Part shown: piece after piece, positions 1 to 7,285 of the stretch
Layout: the number at the start of each line of letters is the position of its first letter
How positions within the stretch are numbered: the stretch's first letter is position 1
NCBI GenBank assembly: GCA_021325215.1
Contig: JAJPHO010000129.1
Coordinates: forward strand, 1-43,053
Direction: 5' to 3'
From: Alphaproteobacteria bacterium
GTDB taxonomy: Bacteria > Pseudomonadota > Alphaproteobacteria > Rhodospirillales > Magnetospirillaceae
Length of the DNA stretch: 43,053 nucleotides
Notes under the pieces: model-generated
The model's database searches: none
What the model saw: only the letters and a program-made list of their open reading frames with translations
What the model was told of the DNA's origin: nothing
Translations under genes and position numbers: made by a program

Positions 1-71
1 TTGATCTTGCCGGTCAGGTTGCGGCGGGTCGCGTCGGGTTTGATGATCGACAGAGTGCGCTCAATAGCCAT
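1..71 (-). CDS. ndk: Nucleoside diphosphate kinase, 5' end only (partial)
   Basis: The reverse strand from position 71 reads [20 protein letters not shown] and continues off the left edge. This is the usual Ndk N-terminus, with the conserved [10 protein letters not shown] block. Ndk moves the gamma-phosphate between nucleoside triphosphates and diphosphates through a phosphohistidine, which lies outside this window. The start is supported by an AAGGA ribosome binding site 7-8 bases upstream (around 80-85). The gene is divergent from the ABC-F gene across a 169-bp spacer. The family call rests on only 23 residues, but these are highly characteristic. Confidence 0.9.
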   Translation of the reverse strand, partial: MAIERTLSIIKPDATRRNLTGKI

Positions 72-140
72 GTTCAAATCCTTGTGGTTGATTTCTCAAG
101 GTCAGGACCCGTCTTCGGGCTCCAGCCCCTTTTCCCCTCA

Positions 141-158
141 TTCCGTTCCCCAACGGAA
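141..158 (-). promoter_or_regulatory. Perfect 7-bp hairpin in the ndk upstream region
   Basis: TTCCGTT (141-147) and AACGGAA (152-158) form a perfect 7-bp stem around a CCCC (GGGG on the ndk strand) loop, about 70 bases upstream of the ndk start. A second, shorter self-complementary stretch (GGGC/GCCC with a TGGA loop on the ndk strand) lies between it and ndk. If the ndk promoter lies upstream of both, they would be in its 5' leader. They could equally be an operator or carry no function. No T-tract follows on either strand, so a classical terminator is unlikely. Confidence 0.3.
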
Positions 159-205
159 GTTTGGCGGTTTATAACGTTTCATATGCCGCGTTGCAACGGA
201 CAGGT

Positions 206-234
206 TTGACAAGCGTTCAACCGCGGTCTATCAG
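206..234 (+). promoter_or_regulatory. Candidate sigma70-type promoter for the ABC-F gene
   Basis: TTGACA at 206-211 is a perfect -35 hexamer. After a 17-base spacer, TATCAG at 229-234 matches four of six -10 positions. The predicted transcript start, 6-8 bases after the -10 box, falls at about 240-242, on the ATG at 241. There is no Shine-Dalgarno sequence before that ATG. The layout therefore suggests a leaderless mRNA. This is inference from spacing and motif match only. Confidence 0.45.
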
Positions 235-240
235 CCCCTC

Positions 241-2130
241 ATGCTCACCATCAGCAACCTTACCTACCGTATTGGCGGACGCGTCCTTTTCGAGGGCGCC
301 GGCGTGCAGATCGCCGCCAATCAGCGGATCGGCCTGGTCGGCCGCAACGGCACCGGCAAATCCACCCTGTTCAAGCTGATCAAGGGCGAGTTGTCGCCCG
401 ATTCCGGCGAAATCTCGCTGCCGCCGCGCGTGAAGCTGGGCGACGTGGCGCAGGAGACGCCGGACGGGCCGGAAAGCCTGACCGACTGCGTGCTGGCCCA
501 TGATAAAGAGCGGGCCGCCCTGTTGGCCGAGGCCGAAACCACCGATGACGGGCATCGCCTGGGCGACATCCATGAGCGCCTGGCCGCCATCGACGCCCAT
601 TCCGCCCCCGCCCGCGCCGCCGCCATCCTGGCCGGCCTCGGCTTCAATCCCGAAGCGCAGGCGCGGCCGGTCTCATCCTTCTCGGGCGGCTGGCGCATGC
701 GCGTAGCCCTGGCCGGCGCCCTGTTCGCCCGCCCCGACCTGCTGCTGCTCGACGAACCGACCAACCATCTCGATCTCGAAGCGACCCTGTGGCTGGAGAA
801 TTATCTCGCCTCTTACGAAGGCACGCTGATCGTCATCAGCCACGACCGCGACCTTCTCAACAATGTGGTCAGCCGGATCATCCATCTCGACCAGGGCAAA
901 CTGGTCGCCTATGGCGGCAATTACGACCGCTTCGAGCAGGTCCGGCGCGAGCAGATCGAGCTGGCCGGCAAGGCCGCGGTCAAACAGGCCGCCCAGCGCG
1001 CCCATCTGCAGAGCTTCATCGACCGCTTCCGCGCCAAGGCGACCAAGGCCGCCCAGGCGCAGAGCCGCATCAAGATGCTGGAGCGCCTCGGCCCGCCGAT
1101 CTCGGTGATCGAGGACCAGCCGGTCAGCTTCGACTTCCCCGATCCCGAGCAGCTGCCGCCGCCGCTGATCTCGATCGACAAGGGCCAAGCCGGATACGCG
1201 CCGGGCAAGCCGGTGCTGCGCGGCCTATCGTTCCGCATCGACATGGATGACCGCATCGCGCTGCTGGGCGCCAACGGCAACGGCAAATCGACGCTGGCCA
1301 AGGTGCTGGCCGGCCGCCTCGATTTGCTGGAGGGCGAGCATTTCCACCCGCCCGGCCTGAAGATCGGCTATTTCGCCCAGCATCAGACCGAAGAGCTGAA
1401 CCTCGACGAGACGCCGTTCCAGCATATGCAGGCGCTGATGAAGCTGGCGGCTCCCGCCCAGGTGCGCGCCCAGCTCGGCCGCTTCGGCTTCTCGCAGGAC
1501 CGCGCCGATGTGAAGGTCGGCAGCCTCTCGGGCGGCGAGAAGGCGCGGCTGCTATTCGCCTTGATGACCCGCGACAGGCCCCACCTGCTGATCCTCGACG
1601 AACCGACCAACCATCTCGACATCGACAGCCGCGAGGCTCTGGTTTCCGCGCTCAACGCCTATCAGGGCGCGGTGATCCTGATCAGCCACGATCCCCGCCT
1701 GATCGAACTGACCGCCGACCGTCTGTGGCTGGTCAATGACGGAAAGGTGAACGATTTCGACGGCGACATGGAGGACTACAAAGCCCTCCTGCTCGGCAAG
1801 GCCCGCGAAGCCCGCAAGGAGGCTTCGGGCAAGGACACCGCCCCCTCCGCCAACAAAAAAGACGAACGCCGCGCCGCCGCCGATATGCGCGCCCAACTGG
1901 CGCCGCTGCGCAAGAAGGCGCAGGAAGCCGAGAAGCTGGTCGAGAAATTGTCGGCGAAGAAGGCCAAGCTGGAAGCCGAGCTTGCCGATCCGAAACTGTA
2001 TTCCGGGCCGGCTGAAGCGATTACGGCTTTGAAGAAGTCGCTGGCTGAGGTCGAGCGCGATCTGAGCGCGGCCGAGGAAAACTGGCTGTTTTCCCAGGAA
2101 GCTTACGAAGAAGCGGCGTCAGCCAGTTAA
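241..2130 (+). CDS. ABC-F family ATPase, YheS-like
   Basis: This 629-residue protein has two ATP-binding cassettes and no membrane segments, as in ABC-F ribosome-associated ATPases, which bind the E site and modulate stalled or initiating ribosomes. Walker A motifs are GRNGTGKST (34-42) and GANGNGKST (near 342-350). Signature motifs are FSGGWRMR (near 146) and LSGGEKAR (near 428), and both cassettes carry LDEPTNHLD. The SGGWRMR signature and the lysine/glutamate-rich C-terminal coiled coil (about 540-625) resemble E. coli YheS (637 residues) more than Uup or EttA. The linker between cassettes (about 225-300) is rich in R, K, A and Q, as expected for the P-site tRNA interaction motif. Start at ATG 241, possibly leaderless. 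It ends in a large inverted repeat before convergent pfp. Confidence 0.9.
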   Translation: MLTISNLTYRIGGRVLFEGAGVQIAANQRIGLVGRNGTGKSTLFKLIKGELSPDSGEISLPPRVKLGDVAQETPDGPESLTDCVLAHDKERAALLAEAETTDDGHRLGDIHERLAAIDAHSAPARAAAILAGLGFNPEAQARPVSSFSGGWRMRVALAGALFARPDLLLLDEPTNHLDLEATLWLENYLASYEGTLIVISHDRDLLNNVVSRIIHLDQGKLVAYGGNYDRFEQVRREQIELAGKAAVKQAAQRAHLQSFIDRFRAKATKAAQAQSRIKMLERLGPPISVIEDQPVSFDFPDPEQLPPPLISIDKGQAGYAPGKPVLRGLSFRIDMDDRIALLGANGNGKSTLAKVLAGRLDLLEGEHFHPPGLKIGYFAQHQTEELNLDETPFQHMQALMKLAAPAQVRAQLGRFGFSQDRADVKVGSLSGGEKARLLFALMTRDRPHLLILDEPTNHLDIDSREALVSALNAYQGAVILISHDPRLIELTADRLWLVNDGKVNDFDGDMEDYKALLLGKAREARKEASGKDTAPSANKKDERRAAADMRAQLAPLRKKAQEAEKLVEKLSAKKAKLEAELADPKLYSGPAEAITALKKSLAEVERDLSAAEENWLFSQEAYEEAASAS

Positions 2131-2134
2131 GAAC

Positions 2135-2214
2135 TCACCACCAAGGACACAAAGGAACACGAAGGTTCTTTTCCTTTGTGCCTTCCTTCGTGCCCTTAGC
2201 GACCTTTGTGGTGA
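2135..2214. terminator. Compound inverted repeat between convergent ABC-F and pfp genes
   Basis: The whole 91-bp spacer is one nested inverted repeat. Outer arms 2135-2146 and 2203-2214 match in 11 of 12 pairs. CACGAAGG (2158-2165) pairs perfectly with 2185-2192. As a competing fold, CACAAAGGAA (2148-2157) pairs perfectly with 2171-2180. Each arm is built from short CACAAAGG/CACGAAGG units. The placement between two 3' ends suggests a bidirectional terminator. A T-run at 2223-2230 helps only the rightward transcript and already lies in the pfp 3' end. The unit-built structure also looks like a dispersed intergenic repeat. Confidence 0.6.
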
Positions 2215-2221
2215 ATAATTC

Positions 2222-3445
2222 TTATTTTTTCAGGATCTTAGCCACCCGGCTCCCCGACGTACGCAACTGCGCCGGATCGGGCGAATCGCTGCCGATCAGC
2301 GGGCGCAGATACTCGATGAAGGCCGGGGTCACGTCATTGCCTTCGGCGCTGATGAACTCATCCGGCATCACGCGGGTCTTAGCGGCAACCGCGGTCAGCG
2401 GCATCAGCTGGTAATCGACGGCATAATTGCCGACCCGCTTGATGGTGACCGTGCCGTCCGATGACCCGAACATGGCGAACTGCACCGCCTTCTCGCCCAC
2501 CTCGCGGGCTTCCTTCTGATCGACGTCGGACACGACGCCGGCGAAGGAGCGCTGCAGGTACCCCAGCGTATCGCCGCGCACGCGCTTGATGCCGAGCTTG
2601 GTCTTGATCTCCTCGGTCAACAGATCGGCCAAAGCGCCGGTGCCGGACAGCTGGACATTGCCATGCGCGTCCTTCTCGACCGTCTCGGCCAGCTTGACCG
2701 CGATCGGCTCGCCGGTTTCATCATGGATGCCTTCGGAGACGGCGATGACGCAGCGGCCGAACTTCTCCTGCGTCGCCTTCACGTCGGCCAGGAACTTGTC
2801 GAGGCTGAAGGTGCGCTCGGGCAGATAGACCAGATGCGGACCATCTTCCGGCAGCTTGCGGCCGTAAGCGGCGGCGGCGGTGAGGAAGCCGGCATGGCGG
2901 CCCATGATCACGCCGAGATAGACGCCGGGCAGCGAACGGTTGTCGAGATTGGCGCCGATGAAGGCTTGGCTGACGAACCGCGCCGCCGACGGGAAGCCCG
3001 GCGTGTGGTCGTTCTCCATCAGGTCGTTGTCGATGGTCTTGGGGATATGGACGCAGCGCAGCGGATAATTCTGCGATTGCGCCATCTCGGAGACGATGCG
3101 CACCGTGTCCGAGCTGTCATTGCCGCCGATATAGAAGAACCACGAAATGCCGTGCGCCTTCACCGTCTCGAAGATCTTGTTGCAATAGTCGCGGTCCGGC
3201 TTGTCGCGGGTCGAGCCCAGCGCCGAGGACGGCGTTTTGGCGACCGCTTCGAGATTGGCGACGGTCTCCTGGGTCAGATCGAGGAGGTCCTCGTTGACGA
3301 TGCCCCGCACGCCATGCAGCGCGCCGTAGATCTTTTCGACCTGGGCGAATTTGCGCGCCTCGAGCACGACGCCGACCAGCGACTGGTTGATCACCGCGGT
3401 CGGTCCGCCACCCTGGGCGACCAGCACCTTACCCTTGAGCATCAT
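2222..3445 (-). CDS. pfp: Pyrophosphate-dependent 6-phosphofructokinase
   Basis: This cytoplasmic glycolytic enzyme of 407 residues interconverts fructose 6-phosphate and fructose 1,6-bisphosphate, using PPi as phosphoryl donor. Visible motifs are GGGPTAVIN (12-20), GGNDSSDT (107-114), PKTIDND (135-141) and MGRHAGF (181-187). The aspartate in GGND and the lysine in PKTID sit where ATP-dependent enzymes have glycine and another residue; in the family this pair marks PPi use. GGND rather than GGDD is a small variation. The start (first of two adjacent ATGs at 3445) has AGGAG four bases upstream. It is the last gene of a leftward run after holC and the two M17 peptidases. The 91-bp spacer upstream holds hairpin-rich element A. 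Confidence 0.92.
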   Translation of the reverse strand: MMLKGKVLVAQGGGPTAVINQSLVGVVLEARKFAQVEKIYGALHGVRGIVNEDLLDLTQETVANLEAVAKTPSSALGSTRDKPDRDYCNKIFETVKAHGISWFFYIGGNDSSDTVRIVSEMAQSQNYPLRCVHIPKTIDNDLMENDHTPGFPSAARFVSQAFIGANLDNRSLPGVYLGVIMGRHAGFLTAAAAYGRKLPEDGPHLVYLPERTFSLDKFLADVKATQEKFGRCVIAVSEGIHDETGEPIAVKLAETVEKDAHGNVQLSGTGALADLLTEEIKTKLGIKRVRGDTLGYLQRSFAGVVSDVDQKEAREVGEKAVQFAMFGSSDGTVTIKRVGNYAVDYQLMPLTAVAAKTRVMPDEFISAEGNDVTPAFIEYLRPLIGSDSPDPAQLRTSGSRVAKILKK

Positions 3446-3460
3446 TATCTCCTTTTGTTG

Positions 3461-3531
3461 TCCCTCAGGCGCCGGGCGCGCACTCCGCGCGCTTGGCTAC
3501 CGTCTCGTCCACCCTCCGGCCTGACGGCCGG
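3461..3531 (-). repeat. Hairpin-rich intergenic element, copy A (upstream of pfp)
   Basis: Read on the reverse strand, this spacer holds two stems. H1 (3516-3531) has arms CCGGCC and GGCCGG with loop GTCA. H2 (3478-3492) has arms GCGCGC and GTGCGC (one G-U pair) with loop GGA. H2 is preceded by AGCCAA and followed by the box GCCCGGCGCCTGAGGGACA (3461-3479). The same order of parts occurs at 4018-4123, 5542-5643 and 20755-20887 with different arm sequences. Here pfp also has its own AGGAG site just after the box, so the GAGGG of the box is not needed for initiation. Confidence 0.65.
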
Positions 3532-3536
3532 GTCAA

Positions 3537-4007
3537 TCATTCCTCGCGGCGCCCTGACCTCGCTTTTTCCGTCCAGCCGCCGCGCTCAGTCTGCTGGTAA
3601 TAGATCAGTTCGTGCCCCGCCGCGTTCCAGTCTTTCCAATAGGCGCGCGCCTGGGCGACCGCCTCGTCATTCTGTCCGTCGAACAGAGTCAGACAGCGGG
3701 TGAATTTGGCCAGATGCTGCGAGCTGACGCCGTCGGTCAGCACCAGAAGATCGGCGTCGTTGGGATTCTCGTCGGCATCGGTCAGAAAGATCGGCTGCTG
3801 GCCTTCCATCCCGTCGCGCTGGGCTCCATGCGGCAGGAAGGAGGCCGGGTCGTAGGTCCACAGATGGGCGTCCAGATAGGCAACGCGCTCGCGCGAGCCG
3901 GCCATCAGCACCACCCGGTGCCCGGCGCCCAGCGACTTCTCCAGCAGCACCGGCAGCGCTTGCTCCAGCGGCGCGGTGGTCAGATGGTAGAAGCTGATCT
4001 TGGTCAT
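3537..4007 (-). CDS. holC: DNA polymerase III chi subunit
   Basis: This 156-residue protein matches the HolC family: an N-terminal ISFYHLTTAPLEQALPVLL segment, the central WTYDPASFLPHG segment, and FLTDADENPNDADLLVLTDG. Chi links the clamp-loader complex to single-stranded DNA-binding protein at the replication fork, with psi as partner in gammaproteobacteria. It lies directly downstream of the M17 peptidase genes, a linkage common in proteobacteria. The start ATG at 4007 follows an A-rich stretch; the only Shine-Dalgarno-like sequence, GAGGGG, is 11 bases upstream and belongs to hairpin element B. The C-terminus is short and basic. Confidence 0.9.
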   Translation of the reverse strand: MTKISFYHLTTAPLEQALPVLLEKSLGAGHRVVLMAGSRERVAYLDAHLWTYDPASFLPHGAQRDGMEGQQPIFLTDADENPNDADLLVLTDGVSSQHLAKFTRCLTLFDGQNDEAVAQARAYWKDWNAAGHELIYYQQTERGGWTEKARSGRREE

Positions 4008-4017
4008 TCGTTTTTTT

Positions 4018-4123
4018 GCCCCTCAGACGCCGGGCGGGCGCATCCTGCGCCCTGGGCTTCGCTCCGACTTCCCTCCTCGGCTTCCAGCCTCGTCGTCGCT
4101 CCGCGGGCATGCAGTCGCACGCC
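4018..4123 (-). repeat. Hairpin-rich intergenic element, copy B (upstream of holC)
   Basis: On the reverse strand: H1 (4106-4123), arms GGCGTGC and GCATGCC around GACT, seven pairs including one G-U. Then a small extra stem, GGCT and AGCC around GGA (4079-4089). Then AAGCCCA and H2 (4036-4052), arms GGGCGCA and TGCGCCC around GGA, seven perfect pairs. Last is the box GCCCGGCGTCTGAGGGGCA. The extra GGA stem makes this the longest copy between H1 and H2 together with copy D. A further weak stem (GTTC/GAAC) follows the upstream stop codon. Confidence 0.65.
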
Positions 4124-4146
4124 TGACGCATGTTCGCTGAACGCTC

Positions 4147-5541
4147 TCATGCCAGCACCCGGTCCAGCAGCCGTACGCCGAACCCGGTCGGCCCCTCGGC
4201 GGCCAACGGTCCATCCTCCATCGCCTCGGACGTGCCGGCGATATCGAGATGGGCCCAGGGGATATCGTCGGGCACGAAATGCTGCAGGAAGCGCGCGGCA
4301 TGGATATGGTCCGGCCCGCGTTCCCAACTGCAATTCTTCAGATCGGCGATCTCGCTCTTGATCGCATCGTCATAGACATCGACCAGCGGCAGGCGCCACA
4401 GCTTCTCGTCCTCGGCCTCGCCCGCCGCCAGCAGCCGTGCCGCCAAAGCGTCGTCGGTGGTGAACAGCCCGGCGCGCAGATAGCCCAGAGCGATCTCGAC
4501 GGCGCCGGTCAGGGTGGCGAGGTCGATGATCTTCGACGGCTTCAGCTCTTTGCTGGTGTAGGCCAGCGCATCGGCCAAGGCGAGGCGGCCTTCGGCGTCG
4601 GTATCGATGATCTCGACGGTCAGGCCGCCATAGCCCTTCACCACATCGCCCGGACGGCTGGCGCGGCCCGACACCATATTCTCGGCGATGGCGACGACAC
4701 CGACCACATTGACCGGCGCCTTGCGCGCCGCCAGCGCCATCAGAGTTCCGGCAACCGCGGCTCCGCCGCCCATGTCGCCCTTCATCAGCTCCATATATTT
4801 GGCGGGCTTGATGTCGATGCCGCCGGTGTCGAAGGTGATGCCCTTGCCGACCAGAGCCGCCGGCTTGTCCTTCTTGTCGGCGCCGCGCCAGCGCATCACC
4901 GCCAGAGCGGGCTTGTAAGCACTGCCCTGCCCGACCGCCTGCAACAGATTGAGCCCCGCCTTCCTGGGATCGATCACCTCCAGCTCGATACCGGGAATGT
5001 CACCCAGCGCCTCGACGAAGGCTGGCGGCGTCAGCACATTGCCGGGCGCCACCACCAGGTCGCGGGCGAAATGCACGGCCTTGCCGACCGATTCCAGCCG
5101 CGCGAAGCAGCTCCGCGCGATCTCCGGCGCATCACACAGCATGGTGATTTCGGCCAGATGCCAGACCTCGTCCTCGTCCGGCGTCTTGCGATATTTCAGC
5201 GGCGTGCGCCAGGCGCGCAGCTGGATGCCATACGCGATCTGGGCGGTCTGCTCGGGCGACAGATCGAGCCCGACGGCCAGATGGACGATGCCGGCCTGGG
5301 CCAGCTCGGCGAACAGGTTCCCGCCGATCCGCCGCAAGGTCGCATCATCGAGCGCGGCGCGTTCGCCGATGCCGACCAACACCCGCCAGCCCTTGTCGGT
5401 GAGGATGGGCAGAACCTCTTCCGGCTCGGGCTTGAACGAATTCTGGTCGAGCCTGGAAAGCAAAGCCTCCGCCTCTGCCGACGGCGCGGCCAGGGCCCGG
5501 GCCGAAACCGGCCCGGGCGGCAAGGCGAAACGTATTTTCAT
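4147..5541 (-). CDS. M17 family leucyl aminopeptidase, second paralogue
   Basis: This 464-residue cytosolic zinc/manganese aminopeptidase would release N-terminal residues from peptides. The M17 metal and catalytic motifs are visible: GKGITFDTGG (near 240), MKGDMGGGAAV, and DTDAEGRL near 311, where the family signature is NTDAEGRL. The Asn-to-Asp change is at a non-ligand position; the Asp and Glu metal ligands are kept. It is somewhat shorter and more divergent in its N-terminal domain than the adjacent canonical pepA, from which it may derive by old duplication. The start ATG at 5541 is only three bases after the GAGGG of hairpin element C, which is its only visible ribosome binding site. 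holC follows downstream. Confidence 0.88.
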   Translation of the reverse strand: MKIRFALPPGPVSARALAAPSAEAEALLSRLDQNSFKPEPEEVLPILTDKGWRVLVGIGERAALDDATLRRIGGNLFAELAQAGIVHLAVGLDLSPEQTAQIAYGIQLRAWRTPLKYRKTPDEDEVWHLAEITMLCDAPEIARSCFARLESVGKAVHFARDLVVAPGNVLTPPAFVEALGDIPGIELEVIDPRKAGLNLLQAVGQGSAYKPALAVMRWRGADKKDKPAALVGKGITFDTGGIDIKPAKYMELMKGDMGGGAAVAGTLMALAARKAPVNVVGVVAIAENMVSGRASRPGDVVKGYGGLTVEIIDTDAEGRLALADALAYTSKELKPSKIIDLATLTGAVEIALGYLRAGLFTTDDALAARLLAAGEAEDEKLWRLPLVDVYDDAIKSEIADLKNCSWERGPDHIHAARFLQHFVPDDIPWAHLDIAGTSEAMEDGPLAAEGPTGFGVRLLDRVLA

Positions 5542-5643
5542 GAGCCCTCAAACGCCGGACGCGCCCTCCGGTCGCTGGGCTCCGCGCCTGACCGGCGCGC
5601 GGCCGCGCTTGCGGCCGTGGAACGATTTTCAGGAAATCGTTCC
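5542..5643 (-). repeat. Hairpin-rich intergenic element, copy C (between the two M17 genes)
   Basis: This copy fills the entire spacer after the pepA stop. On the reverse strand: H0 (5619-5643), perfect 10-bp arms GGAACGATTT and AAATCGTTCC. H1 (5601-5616), arms GGCCGC and GCGGCC around AAGC. An extra stem, CGCGCC and GGCGCG around GGTCA, echoing the GTCA loop of copy A. Then GGAGCCCA and H2 (5561-5575), arms GCGACC and GGGCGC around GGA, five of six pairs. Last is the box GTCCGGCGTTTGAGGG, ending three bases before the ATG. H0 could act as a weak terminator or RNA processing site between the two genes. Confidence 0.65.
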
Positions 5644-5647
5644 ATCA

Positions 5648-7138
5648 TCACTTTTCGTAATTGTCGGCAACCAGACGATCGAGCAGACGGACACCGAACG
5701 CGGTCGCGCCCTTCGGCGTGACTGGACCATCCTTCTTCGACCAGGTGACGCCGGCGATGTCGAGATGGGCCCACTTCACGCCATTGACGAAGCGCTTGAG
5801 GAACATCGCGGCGGTGATCGAGCCGCCCTCGCGCCCGCCCACATTCATCATGTCGGCGATCTCGGACTTGATCTGCTTGTCGTACGGATCGTCGACCGGC
5901 ATGCGCCACACGCCCTCGCCCACCGCCTTGCCGGCGGCGATCAGCTTGTCGGACAGCTTGTCGTCATTCGAGAACAGGCCGGCATATTGATCGCCCAGGG
6001 CGATGATGATGGCGCCGGTCAGGGTGGCCAGATCGATCATGAATTGCGGCTTGAAGCGGTCCTGCGTGTACCATAGCGCATCGGCCAGCACGAGGCGGCC
6101 TTCGGCGTCGGTGTTGATCACCTCGACCGTCTGGCCCGACATGGTGGTGACCACGTCGCCGGGCCGCTGGGCGGTGCCGGACGGCATGTTCTCGACCAGG
6201 CCGACCACGCCGACCACATTGACCTTGGCCTTGCGCAGCGCCAGGGCCTTCATCAGGCCGATGACCACGGCCGAGCCGCCCATGTCCCACTTCATGTCTT
6301 CCATGCCGCCGGCCGGCTTGATCGAGATGCCGCCGGTGTCGAAGGTGACGCCCTTGCCGATGAAGGCCAGCGGCGCCTGATCGTCCGGTCCGCCATTCCA
6401 GCGCATCACCACCAGCTGGGATTCGCGCTCGCTGCCCTGGCCGACGCCGAGCAGGGCGCCCATGCCCAGCTTCTTCATCTGCTTCTCGCCCAGCACCTCG
6501 ACGTCAATGCCGTGTTCGGCCAGGGTCTTGGCCTGCTCGGCCAAGCTTTCCGGATAGATGATGTTGGCCGGCTCGGAGGCCAGGTCGCGGGTCATGAACA
6601 CGCCCTCGGCGACGGCGTCCAGCGGCTGGAAGGCCTTCTTGGCGTCGCCGTGATCGGCGGTCGAGATCACCAGCTTCTTGAGGCTGGGCTTGTCCTCCGG
6701 CTTTTCCTTGGTGCGGTAGCGGTCGAAGCGGTAGGAGCGCAGACGGGCGCCGAACGCGGCATTGGCGGCGATCTCGGCGGCGGTCAGGGACGAGCCCTCG
6801 ATCGCGTCGGCGGCCAGCGTCACTTCGGCGTCGCCGCTGCCCTGCAGCTGCGCCACCACGGTGCCGCCCAGGGCCTGCGCCGCCTTGGCGTCGAAGCCCT
6901 TGCCCTTGCCGATGCCGACCAGCAGCAGGCGGTCGAGCTTGAGCCCGGCCGGAGCGTGCAGCAGCAGGGTCTGGTCCTTCTTGCCCTCGAACTTGCTCTT
7001 GGCGATCACCTTGGCCAGCGCGCCGCCGCTCTCCGTATCGAGTGCCTGGGCGGTGGCGCCGAGATGCCGGCCCTCGCGGACGGTGACGACCAGAGCGCCT
7101 TCATGAGCGGAAGCCGGTTTGGCGAAGGAGATTTTCAT
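5648..7138 (-). CDS. pepA: Leucyl aminopeptidase (M17, canonical PepA)
   Basis: This 496-residue M17 enzyme is close to the usual PepA length (about 500). GKGVTFDTGG (near 259), MKWDMGGSAVV and NTDAEGRLVLADAL (near 341) carry the two-metal site and catalytic residues. It cleaves N-terminal amino acids, preferably leucine, in the cytoplasm; in E. coli PepA is also a DNA-binding protein for Xer recombination and carAB control, which cannot be assumed here. The start ATG at 7138 follows GAGAGCC on its strand. It heads a leftward run of pepA, M17 paralogue, holC and pfp. Element C separates it from its paralogue, and a spacer with a strong hairpin lies upstream. Confidence 0.93.
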   Translation of the reverse strand: MKISFAKPASAHEGALVVTVREGRHLGATAQALDTESGGALAKVIAKSKFEGKKDQTLLLHAPAGLKLDRLLLVGIGKGKGFDAKAAQALGGTVVAQLQGSGDAEVTLAADAIEGSSLTAAEIAANAAFGARLRSYRFDRYRTKEKPEDKPSLKKLVISTADHGDAKKAFQPLDAVAEGVFMTRDLASEPANIIYPESLAEQAKTLAEHGIDVEVLGEKQMKKLGMGALLGVGQGSERESQLVVMRWNGGPDDQAPLAFIGKGVTFDTGGISIKPAGGMEDMKWDMGGSAVVIGLMKALALRKAKVNVVGVVGLVENMPSGTAQRPGDVVTTMSGQTVEVINTDAEGRLVLADALWYTQDRFKPQFMIDLATLTGAIIIALGDQYAGLFSNDDKLSDKLIAAGKAVGEGVWRMPVDDPYDKQIKSEIADMMNVGGREGGSITAAMFLKRFVNGVKWAHLDIAGVTWSKKDGPVTPKGATAFGVRLLDRLVADNYEK

Positions 7139-7202
7139 CGGGGAGAGCCTTGAGCTGTGAAGAATTTCGCGGCGAGGATATTAACGCCCTTGGTTACTCA
7201 GT

Positions 7203-7280
7203 GCACTGGGACATTTGCTGTCCCAGTGCCAAGCCCGAGCGGCGCCTGAGCCTCGCCAGCGCCGGAGGCGCAGGCGTCGG
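7203..7280 (+). repeat. Inverted relative of the hairpin-rich element (copy E) with a strong 11-bp stem
   Basis: Read on the plus strand, opposite to both flanking genes. A perfect 11-bp stem comes first, with arms GCACTGGGACA (7203-7213) and TGTCCCAGTGC (7219-7229) around TTTGC. It is followed by AAGCCCGAGCGGCGCCTGAGCC, given here as its parts AAGCCC (7231-7236) and GGCGCCTGAG (7241-7250). Next is a perfect GCGCC/GGCGC stem around GGA (7259-7271) and AGGCGTCGGATGA. The parts match copies A-D but are rearranged. On the leftward transcripts the 11-bp stem could end the upstream operon, though no T-tract follows. Confidence 0.45.
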
Positions 7281-7285
7281 ATGAC

